IMG/VR virus record: IMGVR_UViG_3300034024_000021
Span: 1-27,400 of that record
DNA: 27,400 nt
Reading direction: 5' to 3' (one strand)
Origin: a virus
Part shown: positions 19,914 through 27,400 of the stretch, one piece after another
How positions within the stretch are numbered: the first letter of the stretch is position 1
How the letters are laid out: each line of letters begins with the position of its first letter
Program-made: the position numbers and the translations under genes
Notes under the pieces: model-generated
What the model was told of the DNA's origin: nothing
Database searches by the model: none
The model's input: only the letters and a program-made list of their open reading frames with translations

Positions 19914-22900
19914 ATGGGCACGATCACCACGCTCCGCCCCAGCTCGACCTCCTCGGGGGTCGGCTGGACGCCGAGTACAGGCACGCTCCACGGCGTGACC
20001 TCGGATAACTCCGATGCGACGTACGCGACCTGGGGCGGCTCCGGCTCGGCGCTGATCCTCGGCACGCCGGTGGACAGTCCCCCCGTGGGGGAGCGGCGGC
20101 ACCAGGTTCGGCTCCGGATGCGCGGCGAGGACGGGGACTCGTGGGGCGCGGTCCGGCTGAGTTCCGGCGCGCTGGCCGCTGGCGTGGCCGCCCAGTTCCC
20201 TGCCTCCCCGGCCACGGTGACGGGCTCGTGGGGGTTCGGCGCTCCGGCGGACGGCTCCACGATCCTCTACACCTACGTGACCGGGCAGACCGCTGGCGTC
20301 CGGATCGAGGAGCTGTATATCGAGGTGGACAGCCGCGAGGCCCCCACCTTCACGCCTCAGATCCAGGACGGCTCCGGCGCGATCACCACCACGATCTCCG
20401 ACACGGCCCAGCCCACCATCCGGGCCAGCGCGGTGGACCTGGACGACCTGGGCGCGCGCCAGTACCGGTACTGGGTCACGCTCAACGGGGCCACCGTCTG
20501 GGATACCGGCATCGTCTCGGGCACGGCCACGGCGCGCCAGACGGCCGCCCTGGACAACGGCTCGTATGTGGCCCACCTCCAGGTCTGGAGCACGCTCGGC
20601 CAGAACACCGCGTACCCCAGCGACGAGGAGACCCTGGCGTTCACCGTCCAGGTGGGCCAGGTCGCCAAGCCCGAGAACCCCACGGTGGTGCCGGTGGAGG
20701 GCTCCCCGTTCTACGACATCCAGGCGTGCGCTCCGTTCGTGGAAGACCTGGACGGTGGCGTGGGGTTCGTGGAGGTCCAGCGGGTGGACTGCCCGGTGGG
20801 CGGATACCTGACGCTGACCGGCTCCGGGGACAGCTACGCCAGCGCGCCGACCCCGAGCGGCACCCCGCCGGTGGACCTGGAGCTGGTGATCCAGGCCGGG
20901 CGCGATGACGGCTGGCGGCCGGATGCCGAGGAGACGCTGGCCTCCCACTACCTGACCACCGGCGAACAGCGGGCGTGGCGCTTCAGCCTCCAGAACGATG
21001 GCCGGGTGGAGTTCGCCTGGAGCGAGGACGGGACCAGCACGCTGGAGTTCGCCACCTCCACGGACAACGTGCCGGTGGACCCGTTCGGCAACGCTTGGGT
21101 CCGGGTGCGCTTCACGGCGGACAGCGCCGGAGCCTGGCTCGTGGAGTTCGCCTCGCGCGACGACGAGAGCTCGCCCTGGGCCGCCCTCGGGGAGCCGGTC
21201 ATCGGTGCCGTTCCCCGGCCGCTGTTCAACTCCACGGCGGACTACCTCGTGGGCGCGTACATGAGCGGGTCCGGCCCGCTGAACCGCTGGACCGGCCGGG
21301 TCTACTCGGCCCAGTTCCGCTCGGGGCCGGACGGCGAGCTCATGCTGAGCCCCGACTTCAGCAACCACCTGGACGGCACGGCCGACTTCGAGGACGGCCA
21401 GGGGAACCCCTGGACGGTCCACAGCCCGGCCAGGATCTACTCGCCCACCTCCACGGTCACCGTGGCGATGCTCGGCCCGCTGGAGTCCGATGCGTGCGCC
21501 TCGTGGGTGGACTACACCCTCCCCCGGACCGGCGTGGGCGTGACGTGCGAGCACAACCCCGAGTCGTGCTGCTCGTACTACCGGGCGCGCACCGTGGGCC
21601 GGGTGGACGGGGACCTCCGGATCTCGGACTGGTCCGATGTCTACGACGCGGGTATCCCGGCGGGCCTGATCGTGATGTGGCCGGGGACGAACGCCAGCAT
21701 CCCGGCCGGGTGGGAGCGGACCACCGAGCTGGACGGCAAGTACCCCAAGGGCGTGGCGAGCGCGGCCACCCAGCCGGGCACCACCGGCGGCGCGGCGACG
21801 CACAGCCACACGCTCCCGACGCACACCCACGACACCAGCCACGGCCACACGGTGACCGGCGCGAGCGGCACGGCCACCGGCACGGTCAACAGCTCGGACG
21901 GTGCGGTGGGCACCACGGCCGGGCTCCCGACCCACACCCACACCCGCTCGCCGCTGAACAGCGCGACGGTTGTCAGCGGTACGGCCACCCCGGGGAGCGG
22001 GACCGGTAGCAACGACCCGGCGCGCGCCGAGGTCGTGTTCATCGAGTCGGACGGCTCGCCGCTCGGTGTGCCGGTCGGCGCGGCGGCCCTCACCGGTGAC
22101 ATTGCACTGTCAGGCTGGGCGGACTCCTCGCTGGCGAACACCGGCGGCCGGTACCTGAAGGGCGCGACCGCCGGGGGCAACGGCGGCACCACGGCGGCCA
22201 GCGGCGTGGCGGCCCACGCGCACAGCATCGCGGACCACACCCACGCGGGGACCAGCCACACGCACACGAGCCCGTCCACCGGCACGTTCAACAGCAACCG
22301 CTCGCTGTTCGCCGGTCCGACCTCGGCCATGTGGACCATCAGCCACAGCCACCCGGTCAACGTCACGGCGGCCACCTCGGCCGCGCTCGCCCTGGGCGGC
22401 GCTGGCAGCTCCGGCGCGGCCGGTCAGCTCAACCCCCCGTTCCGCCAGCTCCGGCTCCGCGAGAACGTCTCGGCCGGAGTCTCGCTCCCCGTGGGCCTGA
22501 TCTGTCTCTGGCGCGGCTCGCTCGGCTCGATCCCGGACAACTGGAAGCTGTGCGACGGGACCGAGGGGACGCCGGACATGTTCGGCCTGTACCCCCGGGT
22601 GACCACCGACGCGGCGACCGTGGGCACCACCGGCGGCTCCCTGGACCCGCACACCCACACCAGCCCCAGCCACACGCACACCACCGGCACCCACAACCAC
22701 GCCACGGCGATCCCCTCGGGGGCCGCCGCCACGACCCTGGTCAGCTCGACCAACACCCTGGCCGTGGTGACCGGCACGCACACGCACACCTCCACCAACT
22801 CCGACAACGCCACTCCGACCGTGGGCGGCTCGACCTCGGGCACCCTGGCGAGCACCACGACGGAGCCGCCGTTCGAGGAGGTGGCGTTCGTCCAGCTTGT

Positions 22901-23336
22901 GGAGGAGCCGGTACCGCCGCCGGACCCGGATGTGTTCTGCCTGGAGTGGGACCAGGACCAGCACCTGATCCGGACCACCGGCCCGAACGGGCCGATGTGG
23001 GCTCCGGTGCTGGGGAAGTTCGAGTGGTCCGTGGACCGGCCGTTCACGGCGGCCACCGGTCTGATGGGCTCGCGGTTCGTCACGAGCGCCGCGCCGGGTG
23101 GCCGGGACCTGACCATGACGGCGGCCGTGGAGTCCGAGGCCGAGCTGGCCCGGCTCCGCGCGGTGCTGGCCCGGCCGCTGGTGCTCATCTCCCCGAGCGA
23201 CGCGAGCGAGGTCTGGGCCGCGCCGGTGGCCGAGTCGGTCCGCATCGTCAAGGTGGGCCGCATCCGCCAGGTGACCGCGACGTTCATCGGGACCGGCCCC
23301 GAGCCCGCTCCCCAGCTTGCCGACGTGGGAGTATGA
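19914..23336 (+). CDS. Minor tail protein with collar modules and a lectin-like insertion
   Basis: This 1140-residue protein starts at ATG 19914 after GGGGAGG. Residues 1-290 are beta-rich and share an N-terminal TSDNSD segment and an immunoglobulin-like part with the next gene. Residues about 296-510 look like a LamG/concanavalin fold (SHYLTTGEQRAWRFSLQNDG, YLVGAYMSGSGPLNRWTGRV) and are absent from the paralogue. Three collar-type modules follow, near 580 (GLIVMWPGTNASIPAGW), 710 and 858 (VGLICLWRGSLGSIPDNW). They have many HxH motifs (HSH, HTH, HGH), like the iron-binding HxH motifs of T4 gp37. The C-terminal 150 residues are a beta domain. Likely role: tail tip or receptor binding. Operator copy 12 lies within it. 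Confidence 0.75.
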   Translation: MGTITTLRPSSTSSGVGWTPSTGTLHGVTSDNSDATYATWGGSGSALILGTPVDSPPVGERRHQVRLRMRGEDGDSWGAVRLSSGALAAGVAAQFPASPATVTGSWGFGAPADGSTILYTYVTGQTAGVRIEELYIEVDSREAPTFTPQIQDGSGAITTTISDTAQPTIRASAVDLDDLGARQYRYWVTLNGATVWDTGIVSGTATARQTAALDNGSYVAHLQVWSTLGQNTAYPSDEETLAFTVQVGQVAKPENPTVVPVEGSPFYDIQACAPFVEDLDGGVGFVEVQRVDCPVGGYLTLTGSGDSYASAPTPSGTPPVDLELVIQAGRDDGWRPDAEETLASHYLTTGEQRAWRFSLQNDGRVEFAWSEDGTSTLEFATSTDNVPVDPFGNAWVRVRFTADSAGAWLVEFASRDDESSPWAALGEPVIGAVPRPLFNSTADYLVGAYMSGSGPLNRWTGRVYSAQFRSGPDGELMLSPDFSNHLDGTADFEDGQGNPWTVHSPARIYSPTSTVTVAMLGPLESDACASWVDYTLPRTGVGVTCEHNPESCCSYYRARTVGRVDGDLRISDWSDVYDAGIPAGLIVMWPGTNASIPAGWERTTELDGKYPKGVASAATQPGTTGGAATHSHTLPTHTHDTSHGHTVTGASGTATGTVNSSDGAVGTTAGLPTHTHTRSPLNSATVVSGTATPGSGTGSNDPARAEVVFIESDGSPLGVPVGAAALTGDIALSGWADSSLANTGGRYLKGATAGGNGGTTAASGVAAHAHSIADHTHAGTSHTHTSPSTGTFNSNRSLFAGPTSAMWTISHSHPVNVTAATSAALALGGAGSSGAAGQLNPPFRQLRLRENVSAGVSLPVGLICLWRGSLGSIPDNWKLCDGTEGTPDMFGLYPRVTTDAATVGTTGGSLDPHTHTSPSHTHTTGTHNHATAIPSGAAATTLVSSTNTLAVVTGTHTHTSTNSDNATPTVGGSTSGTLASTTTEPPFEEVAFVQLVEEPVPPPDPDVFCLEWDQDQHLIRTTGPNGPMWAPVLGKFEWSVDRPFTAATGLMGSRFVTSAAPGGRDLTMTAAVESEAELARLRAVLARPLVLISPSDASEVWAAPVAESVRIVKVGRIRQVTATFIGTGPEPAPQLADVGV
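22096..22113 (+). promoter_or_regulatory. Dispersed operator, copy 12
   Basis: GTGACATTGCACTGTCAG; core intact, inside the first collar protein gene, about 4 kb from copy 11. Confidence 0.65.
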
Positions 23337-23340
23337 AGTC

Positions 23341-26151
23341 ATGGCTGTGACCAACGTTCTCCGGCCGGTCTCGGTGCGCAAGACCGGGGCCGGGACCGCC
23401 GTGCCCTCGGGCACCCTGGCCGCCGTCACCTCGGACAACTCGGATTCGACGTACATCCGGTTCCTGGACTCGGCCTCGGGCAACTGGTCTCTGAGGCTGG
23501 AGCCGCACACCCCGGCCGCCGGGTACCAGCGGCACCGGATCAGGGGTCGCATTCGCATCGCGTGCGACGCCGGGACGATGACGGAAGACATCGACCTGGG
23601 CCGGGGCGAGACCGACTACATCGAGTACGACACGCTCCCGGTCACGGACGTGATGACCGAGCAACAGGGGGAGTGGTACACCACCCCGGCCTACGGTCTC
23701 GGCACCGTGGGCGCGCTCTCGGACCTCAACATCGGCGGGGGCTGGCCGGACCTGGAGAGTGGAGCCGGGACCGAGATCCGGACCGCCGAGGCGTACGTGG
23801 ACATCGACTGTCGGCTCCGGCCGCAGTACGCGCCCGAGGTCCAGGACAACGCCGGGGACGACCAGACCGGCGGCACGATCACCGACACGAACCAGCCGGT
23901 GCTCTATTTCGGTTCGGTCGGGTACGACGGTCTCCCGGCGCTCAACTGGGCCGTGACGGTCAAGCAGGGCGCGGCCGTGATCTTCACGACCTCGGGCTCC
24001 GGCCAGCCCCCGGCCGAGGTGCCGGTGGGGACGGGCCTCGATGACGGCGCGTACACGGCGGAGTTCGTGGTCCGCTCCACGATCCGTGACTCCGACCCGT
24101 TCGAGTATGCCCAGACGCGGGCGTTCAGCGTCCAGAACACGGTCCCCCCGCCGTCCCCTCCCCTGGTCACGGTGACCGCCGAGATGGGCGGGTACCGGGT
24201 CACCTGGGAGAACCCCGGCGGCCAGGCGTGGGACAACGACTATGTGGTGGCCGAGCTCTGGCGCGACGATTGCACCGGCTCCCAGCGCATCGCCACCGTG
24301 CCCAACGGGCTGAACGGCTCGTACCTGGACCTGGCGATTCCCCAGCTCGATCCCCAGCCGGTGCCTGGTCCTGACTGTGAAGTGTCAACCGAGGCGTGTG
24401 ACATCACGTACCGGGTGCGCTACCTGGGCTACGTCTCCACGTTCGTGGAGCTCCCGAGCACCATCCCGGCGGACATGATCCTGGGCTGGCCGGGCACGGC
24501 CGCCAGCATCCCGAGCGGCTGGACCCGGATCACCACGCTGGACGGAGTGTTCCCCCGGGGCACCAGCGGCACCGGCGCGCCGGTCGCCACCGGCGGCACG
24601 GCCAGCCACAGCCACACGCTCCCCGGCCACAGCCACTCGATCGGCGCGCACAGCCACGGCCTGGGCGGCTCCACGGGGAGCTCGGACAGCTCGACCACCT
24701 CGGCGCGGTTCAACGGTGCGAGCCAGCCCCAGGCGAGCCAGCCCCACACGCACACCCGGCCGGGCTCCACTGGCTCGCACGGTGGCGGCTCCTCCAGCTC
24801 GACCGCCCCGGGGACGAGCACGGCGAACAACGCTCCCCCGGCGCGTGACGTGATCTGGATCAAGAGCGACGGCGCGCAAGCCAGCTACCCGGTCGGCATC
24901 CTGGGCTGGGCGACCGAGAGCGTGTCCGGCTGGACCGACGATGCGACCTCGGCCGGGCGCTTCCTCAAGGGCGCTCCGGCGGCCGGGAACGGCGGGGCCA
25001 CCTCGGGCGCGGCGACGCACACCCACTCGGTCAACGCGCACACCCACAACGGCATCAGCCACGACCACTCGATCGGCTCCACCTCGCTGTCCAATCCGTC
25101 CAGCTCGGTGGACGCCGGGTACGGCTCCAGCTCCCCGCGCTGGCTCCCGAGGCACACCCACCCGATGGACGTGATCTCGGCCAGCACCGGCAACACCAAC
25201 AGCGTGGGCGGGGGGACCTCCAGCGCGGTCAACCTGGAGCCCCCTAACCGGCGGCTCCGCGTACTGCGCAACACCGGCGGGGGCACCCAGACCCGGATCA
25301 TCGGCCTGTACCAGGGCACGGTGGCCGCGCTGAATCCGCTCCTGACGCTGTGCAACGGTGCCGGGGGTACGCCGGACATGCGGACGTACTTCGCCCGCGA
25401 GAAGGGCTCCGACTCGGTGAACAGCACCGGGGGGACCTCGGCGCACACTCACACGACCCCGAGTCACACGCACGACATCGGCGGGCACAGCCACGACACC
25501 AACGTGGGCACCAGCAACACCGGCTCGTTCGAGCGGCCCTCGTTCGGTGACCTCGGGGACAGCCCGACGACCGGCCACACGCACAGCTCCGGCAACACCG
25601 CGAGCGCCAGCCCCGGTGTCAGCTCCTCGGGCTCCGGCACCACGAACAGCGTCAGCCACATCCCCCCGTACCGGGAGGTGCATTTCGTCCGGCTGGACGG
25701 CACGATCTCCGGCGGCCCGCTCCCGGTGCCGGAGCTCAAGGTCTCGGACTTCGCCAGCGCGACCGTGCCCAGCTTCACCTACGGGGACGACCTGGACCGG
25801 CTGAGCACGTTCACCGAGAAGGTGGCCGTGGCCTCGGACCGCTCGCACACGTTCCCCCGGCTCGTGGCGGACACGGTGCCGCTGGACGGTGGCCTCCCCT
25901 CGGTCAGCACCACGCTGGCCGGGGAGGACATGACCTTGACGCTGGCGGCCGAGGGCCTTCCGGCGATCAACCGGCTGGAGCGCATCCTGAGCGCGGACCG
26001 CGTGTACTGGAGTCCCGTGGGCGGGACGCCGGGCTGGTACGCGCCGGGCGGCTGGTCCGTCCGGGCTCCGGCCCCGAACGTGAAGGTGCTTCAGGTCACG
26101 ATGGTCCGCCAGCCGTGGCCCGAGACCGATGACCCCGAGGAGTACCTGTAA
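23341..26151 (+). CDS. Minor tail protein, paralogue of the preceding gene
   Basis: ATG at 23341, four bases after the preceding stop, gives 936 residues. The N-terminus (PSGTLAAVTSDNSDSTYIRF) parallels the previous protein (HGVTSDNSDATY). The next part has the same ITDTNQP/ISDTAQP signature and an FSVQ/FTVQ boundary. Three collar-type modules lie near residues 374 (MILGWPGTAASIPSGW), 516 (VGILGWATESVSGW) and 652 (IIGLYQGTVAALN), each with dense HxH motifs such as SHSHTLPGHSHSIGAHSH. It lacks the lectin-like insertion. Tandem duplication is likely. Operator copy 13 lies within it. Its stop overlaps the next start (TAATG). Confidence 0.75.
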   Translation: MAVTNVLRPVSVRKTGAGTAVPSGTLAAVTSDNSDSTYIRFLDSASGNWSLRLEPHTPAAGYQRHRIRGRIRIACDAGTMTEDIDLGRGETDYIEYDTLPVTDVMTEQQGEWYTTPAYGLGTVGALSDLNIGGGWPDLESGAGTEIRTAEAYVDIDCRLRPQYAPEVQDNAGDDQTGGTITDTNQPVLYFGSVGYDGLPALNWAVTVKQGAAVIFTTSGSGQPPAEVPVGTGLDDGAYTAEFVVRSTIRDSDPFEYAQTRAFSVQNTVPPPSPPLVTVTAEMGGYRVTWENPGGQAWDNDYVVAELWRDDCTGSQRIATVPNGLNGSYLDLAIPQLDPQPVPGPDCEVSTEACDITYRVRYLGYVSTFVELPSTIPADMILGWPGTAASIPSGWTRITTLDGVFPRGTSGTGAPVATGGTASHSHTLPGHSHSIGAHSHGLGGSTGSSDSSTTSARFNGASQPQASQPHTHTRPGSTGSHGGGSSSSTAPGTSTANNAPPARDVIWIKSDGAQASYPVGILGWATESVSGWTDDATSAGRFLKGAPAAGNGGATSGAATHTHSVNAHTHNGISHDHSIGSTSLSNPSSSVDAGYGSSSPRWLPRHTHPMDVISASTGNTNSVGGGTSSAVNLEPPNRRLRVLRNTGGGTQTRIIGLYQGTVAALNPLLTLCNGAGGTPDMRTYFAREKGSDSVNSTGGTSAHTHTTPSHTHDIGGHSHDTNVGTSNTGSFERPSFGDLGDSPTTGHTHSSGNTASASPGVSSSGSGTTNSVSHIPPYREVHFVRLDGTISGGPLPVPELKVSDFASATVPSFTYGDDLDRLSTFTEKVAVASDRSHTFPRLVADTVPLDGGLPSVSTTLAGEDMTLTLAAEGLPAINRLERILSADRVYWSPVGGTPGWYAPGGWSVRAPAPNVKVLQVTMVRQPWPETDDPEEYL
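24371..24388 (+). promoter_or_regulatory. Dispersed operator, copy 13
   Basis: CTGACTGTGAAGTGTCAA inside the second collar protein gene; centre TGTGAAGT is close to copies 4 and 5. Confidence 0.75.
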
Positions 26152-27224
26152 TGGCTACGAGGTTCGCCAGCGCGCGGCACCAGGCGGCGCTCAGCACGCC
26201 AACGGGGTTCCGCCGGTGGTCGCGGTTCACCTTCTCGCGCGGTGGCGTCACGCGCGACCTGGAGCCCACCGGCGGCTCGATCACCCAGGACGCGCGCCGG
26301 AAGGCCCGGTGGGACGGGCGGCTCACGTTCGCCGGGGACTCGCTCCTCCCCCGGCGGCCGGGCGACCTCCTGACCCCGTTCGGTACGCGGCTCCAGATCG
26401 AGCTCGGCCTGGAGCTCCTGGACGGCTCGATCTCCACCGTGCCGTACGGCACGTTCGAGGTGGCCTCGGCGCGCACCCGGACCGAGGCCGGTCAGCGCGT
26501 GGTGGACGTGGGCCTGATCGACATCAGCGACAACGTGGAGCGGTACCGGTTCGAGACACCGTTGACGGTGCCGAGCGGGACCGACCTGGCGACGATGGTC
26601 AACTCGGTGGTGACCAACCGGTCCGGCCAGAACCCCGGGGTGAGCCCGACCGGCGCGCTCCTGGGCGCGGCCCGGATCTTCGGCCTGGACCCGGCTACGG
26701 CCCCGTGGTCCGAGATCCTGGACGTGCTGGACAGCTTCAGCCGGACGGCCTGGTACAACCGGGTGGGTGCGATCCAGATCGGGACGCTGACGCCGGACCC
26801 GGTGACCGCGTACCCGCTGGACCTGATGACCTCGCTGTCCGCCGACTACGACACCCGGCCGCCCAACGTGATCGTGGCGCGCGGCGAGGCCCAGGACGGG
26901 ACCGCGCCGGTCCAGGCGGTGGCCGTTGACAGTGACCCGTCAAGCCCGACGTACGCCGGGACCGGGCCGGGCACGAGCCCGTACGGCCGGGTGACGGAGT
27001 ATTTCAGCTCCCCCCTGATCAAGACCGTGGCCCAGGCCCAGGCCGCCGCCAACACGATCCTGAGCCAGAACGTGGGCGCTGGCGCGACGTACACCCTGGT
27101 CCGTCCGTACGATCCCACGATCTCCGCCGGGGACGTGGTGAGCCTGGAGGGCTCGGCGCTCGCGGTGGACTCCGTGACGCTCGATCTGTCCGGGGACACA
27201 AGCCTCCAGGTCCGGGAGCTCTGA
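26151..27224 (+). CDS. DUF5047-like minor tail protein (putative baseplate hub)
   Basis: This 357-residue protein begins MATRFASARHQAALSTPTGF and has WSRFTFSRGGVTRDLEPTGG followed by SITQDARRKARWDG. It then has a GDLLTPFGTRLQIELGLELL segment and VPYGTFEVASARTRTEAGQR, the arrangement I associate with DUF5047-type proteins of actinophage tail tips. C-terminal repeats (TVAQAQAAANTILSQ, VSLEGSALAVDSVTLDLSG) resemble gp27/hub proteins that hold the tail spike. The position between collar proteins and an OB-fold protein fits a hub. Operator copy 14 is inside. Confidence 0.65.
   Translation: MATRFASARHQAALSTPTGFRRWSRFTFSRGGVTRDLEPTGGSITQDARRKARWDGRLTFAGDSLLPRRPGDLLTPFGTRLQIELGLELLDGSISTVPYGTFEVASARTRTEAGQRVVDVGLIDISDNVERYRFETPLTVPSGTDLATMVNSVVTNRSGQNPGVSPTGALLGAARIFGLDPATAPWSEILDVLDSFSRTAWYNRVGAIQIGTLTPDPVTAYPLDLMTSLSADYDTRPPNVIVARGEAQDGTAPVQAVAVDSDPSSPTYAGTGPGTSPYGRVTEYFSSPLIKTVAQAQAAANTILSQNVGAGATYTLVRPYDPTISAGDVVSLEGSALAVDSVTLDLSGDTSLQVREL
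26926..26943 (+). promoter_or_regulatory. Dispersed operator, copy 14
   Basis: TTGACAGTGACCCGTCAA, perfect arms, inside the hub-like gene. Confidence 0.75.
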
Positions 27225-27400
27225 TGCTCGACTACACGAGCCTGCTCAAGAAGCTGGCCCCCGAGGACGACGGGGAGGACTTCCTCCGGCTCCGCGTGGG
27301 CACGGTCAGCGTGGTCAACGCCAACGGCACCCTTGACATCACAATGTCAAGCGGCGTGATCGTCCCCGGGGTGCCCAAGCTGGCGACCGCCCACGCGCCG
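27224..27400 (+). CDS. N-terminal part of an OB-fold baseplate protein (runs off window)
   Basis: ATG at 27224 overlaps the previous stop (TGATG). The visible 59 residues begin MLDYTSLLKKLAPEDDGEDF and continue with RLRVGTVSVVNANGTLDITM and VIVPGVPKLATAHAP. The 'VGTV..VNANGTLDI....VIVPGVP' pattern is that of OB-fold tail-spike or hub proteins (gpV-like) that follow hub genes. The 3' end is beyond the window. Operator copy 15 lies within. Confidence 0.6.
   Translation, partial: MLDYTSLLKKLAPEDDGEDFLRLRVGTVSVVNANGTLDITMSSGVIVPGVPKLATAHAP
27333..27350. promoter_or_regulatory. Dispersed operator, copy 15
   Basis: TTGACATCACAATGTCAA, perfect arms. The centre reads GTG only on the - strand, so this copy may be inverted relative to the others. 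Confidence 0.7.

Noticed and set aside
18785-20260. 491-residue - strand open frame opposite the tape measure
   Set aside because: Antisense shadow with Asp/Arg/Gln-rich low-complexity sequence arising from the repeated tape measure codons.
22680-22700. CAC-rich repeats in the collar genes as a DNA repeat or CRISPR array
   Set aside because: They encode HxH motifs with varied spacing and codon phase kept; there are no uniform repeat-spacer units.

Overview
This window is part of the late structural region of a tailed, siphovirus-type bacteriophage. The host is very probably a high-GC actinomycete, perhaps Streptomyces; this is inferred from the base composition, many GTG starts, leaderless promoters, and head and tail proteins of the kind seen in actinobacteriophages. 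Apart from reversed accessory genes, everything reads on the + strand in tightly packed, often overlapping units (ATGA, GTGA, TGATG). No tRNA, CRISPR array, insertion sequence, integrase or lysis gene was seen.

Layout. 2-316: end of an unidentified gene. 317-693: a non-coding, strongly folded stretch ending in an operator and a leaderless promoter. 694-5429: DUF1360-like membrane protein, portal, a 20-residue membrane peptide, MuF-like head protein, maturation protease and a 48-residue protein. 5430-8620: nine accessory genes on the - strand, inserted between protease and capsid and divided by their own promoters and terminators. 8746-12036: capsid protein with a scaffold-like N-terminus, a second capsid-associated protein and the major tail protein. 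12050-12675: three tiny genes with their own promoter and terminator. 12710-14602: head-tail adaptor, connector and HK97 gp10-like protein. 14632-16618: two tail-chaperone-like genes that enclose a small basic protein, an Acb2/Tad1-like protein and a WDGH-like protein. 16464-16892 (-): a helix-turn-helix protein. 16964-27400: tape measure, two paralogous histidine-rich tail-collar proteins, a DUF5047-like hub protein and the start of an OB-fold baseplate protein.

Main result. An 18-bp near-palindrome, TTGAC-N8-GTCAA, recurs 15 times with the inner core TGAC-N8-GTCA intact each time, about 0.1 to 4 kb apart and both between and inside genes. Its asymmetric centre (roughly nGTGnAnT) points the same way in nearly all copies. 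At 6076 and 8596 it covers the -35 box of well-formed - strand promoters. This looks like a dispersed repressor/stoperator system, similar in principle to phage L5 stoperators and the conserved inverted repeats of phiC31. The repressor was not identified; the only DNA-binding candidate in the window is the 16464-16892 protein.

Other notable points are a set of leaderless promoters (a TANNNT box 6-7 bases before the start codon), a possible anti-CBASS/anti-Thoeris nucleotide sponge inside the tail operon, and a duplicated collar protein with a domain insertion. All product names come from reading the sequence and recalling families; no database search was made.
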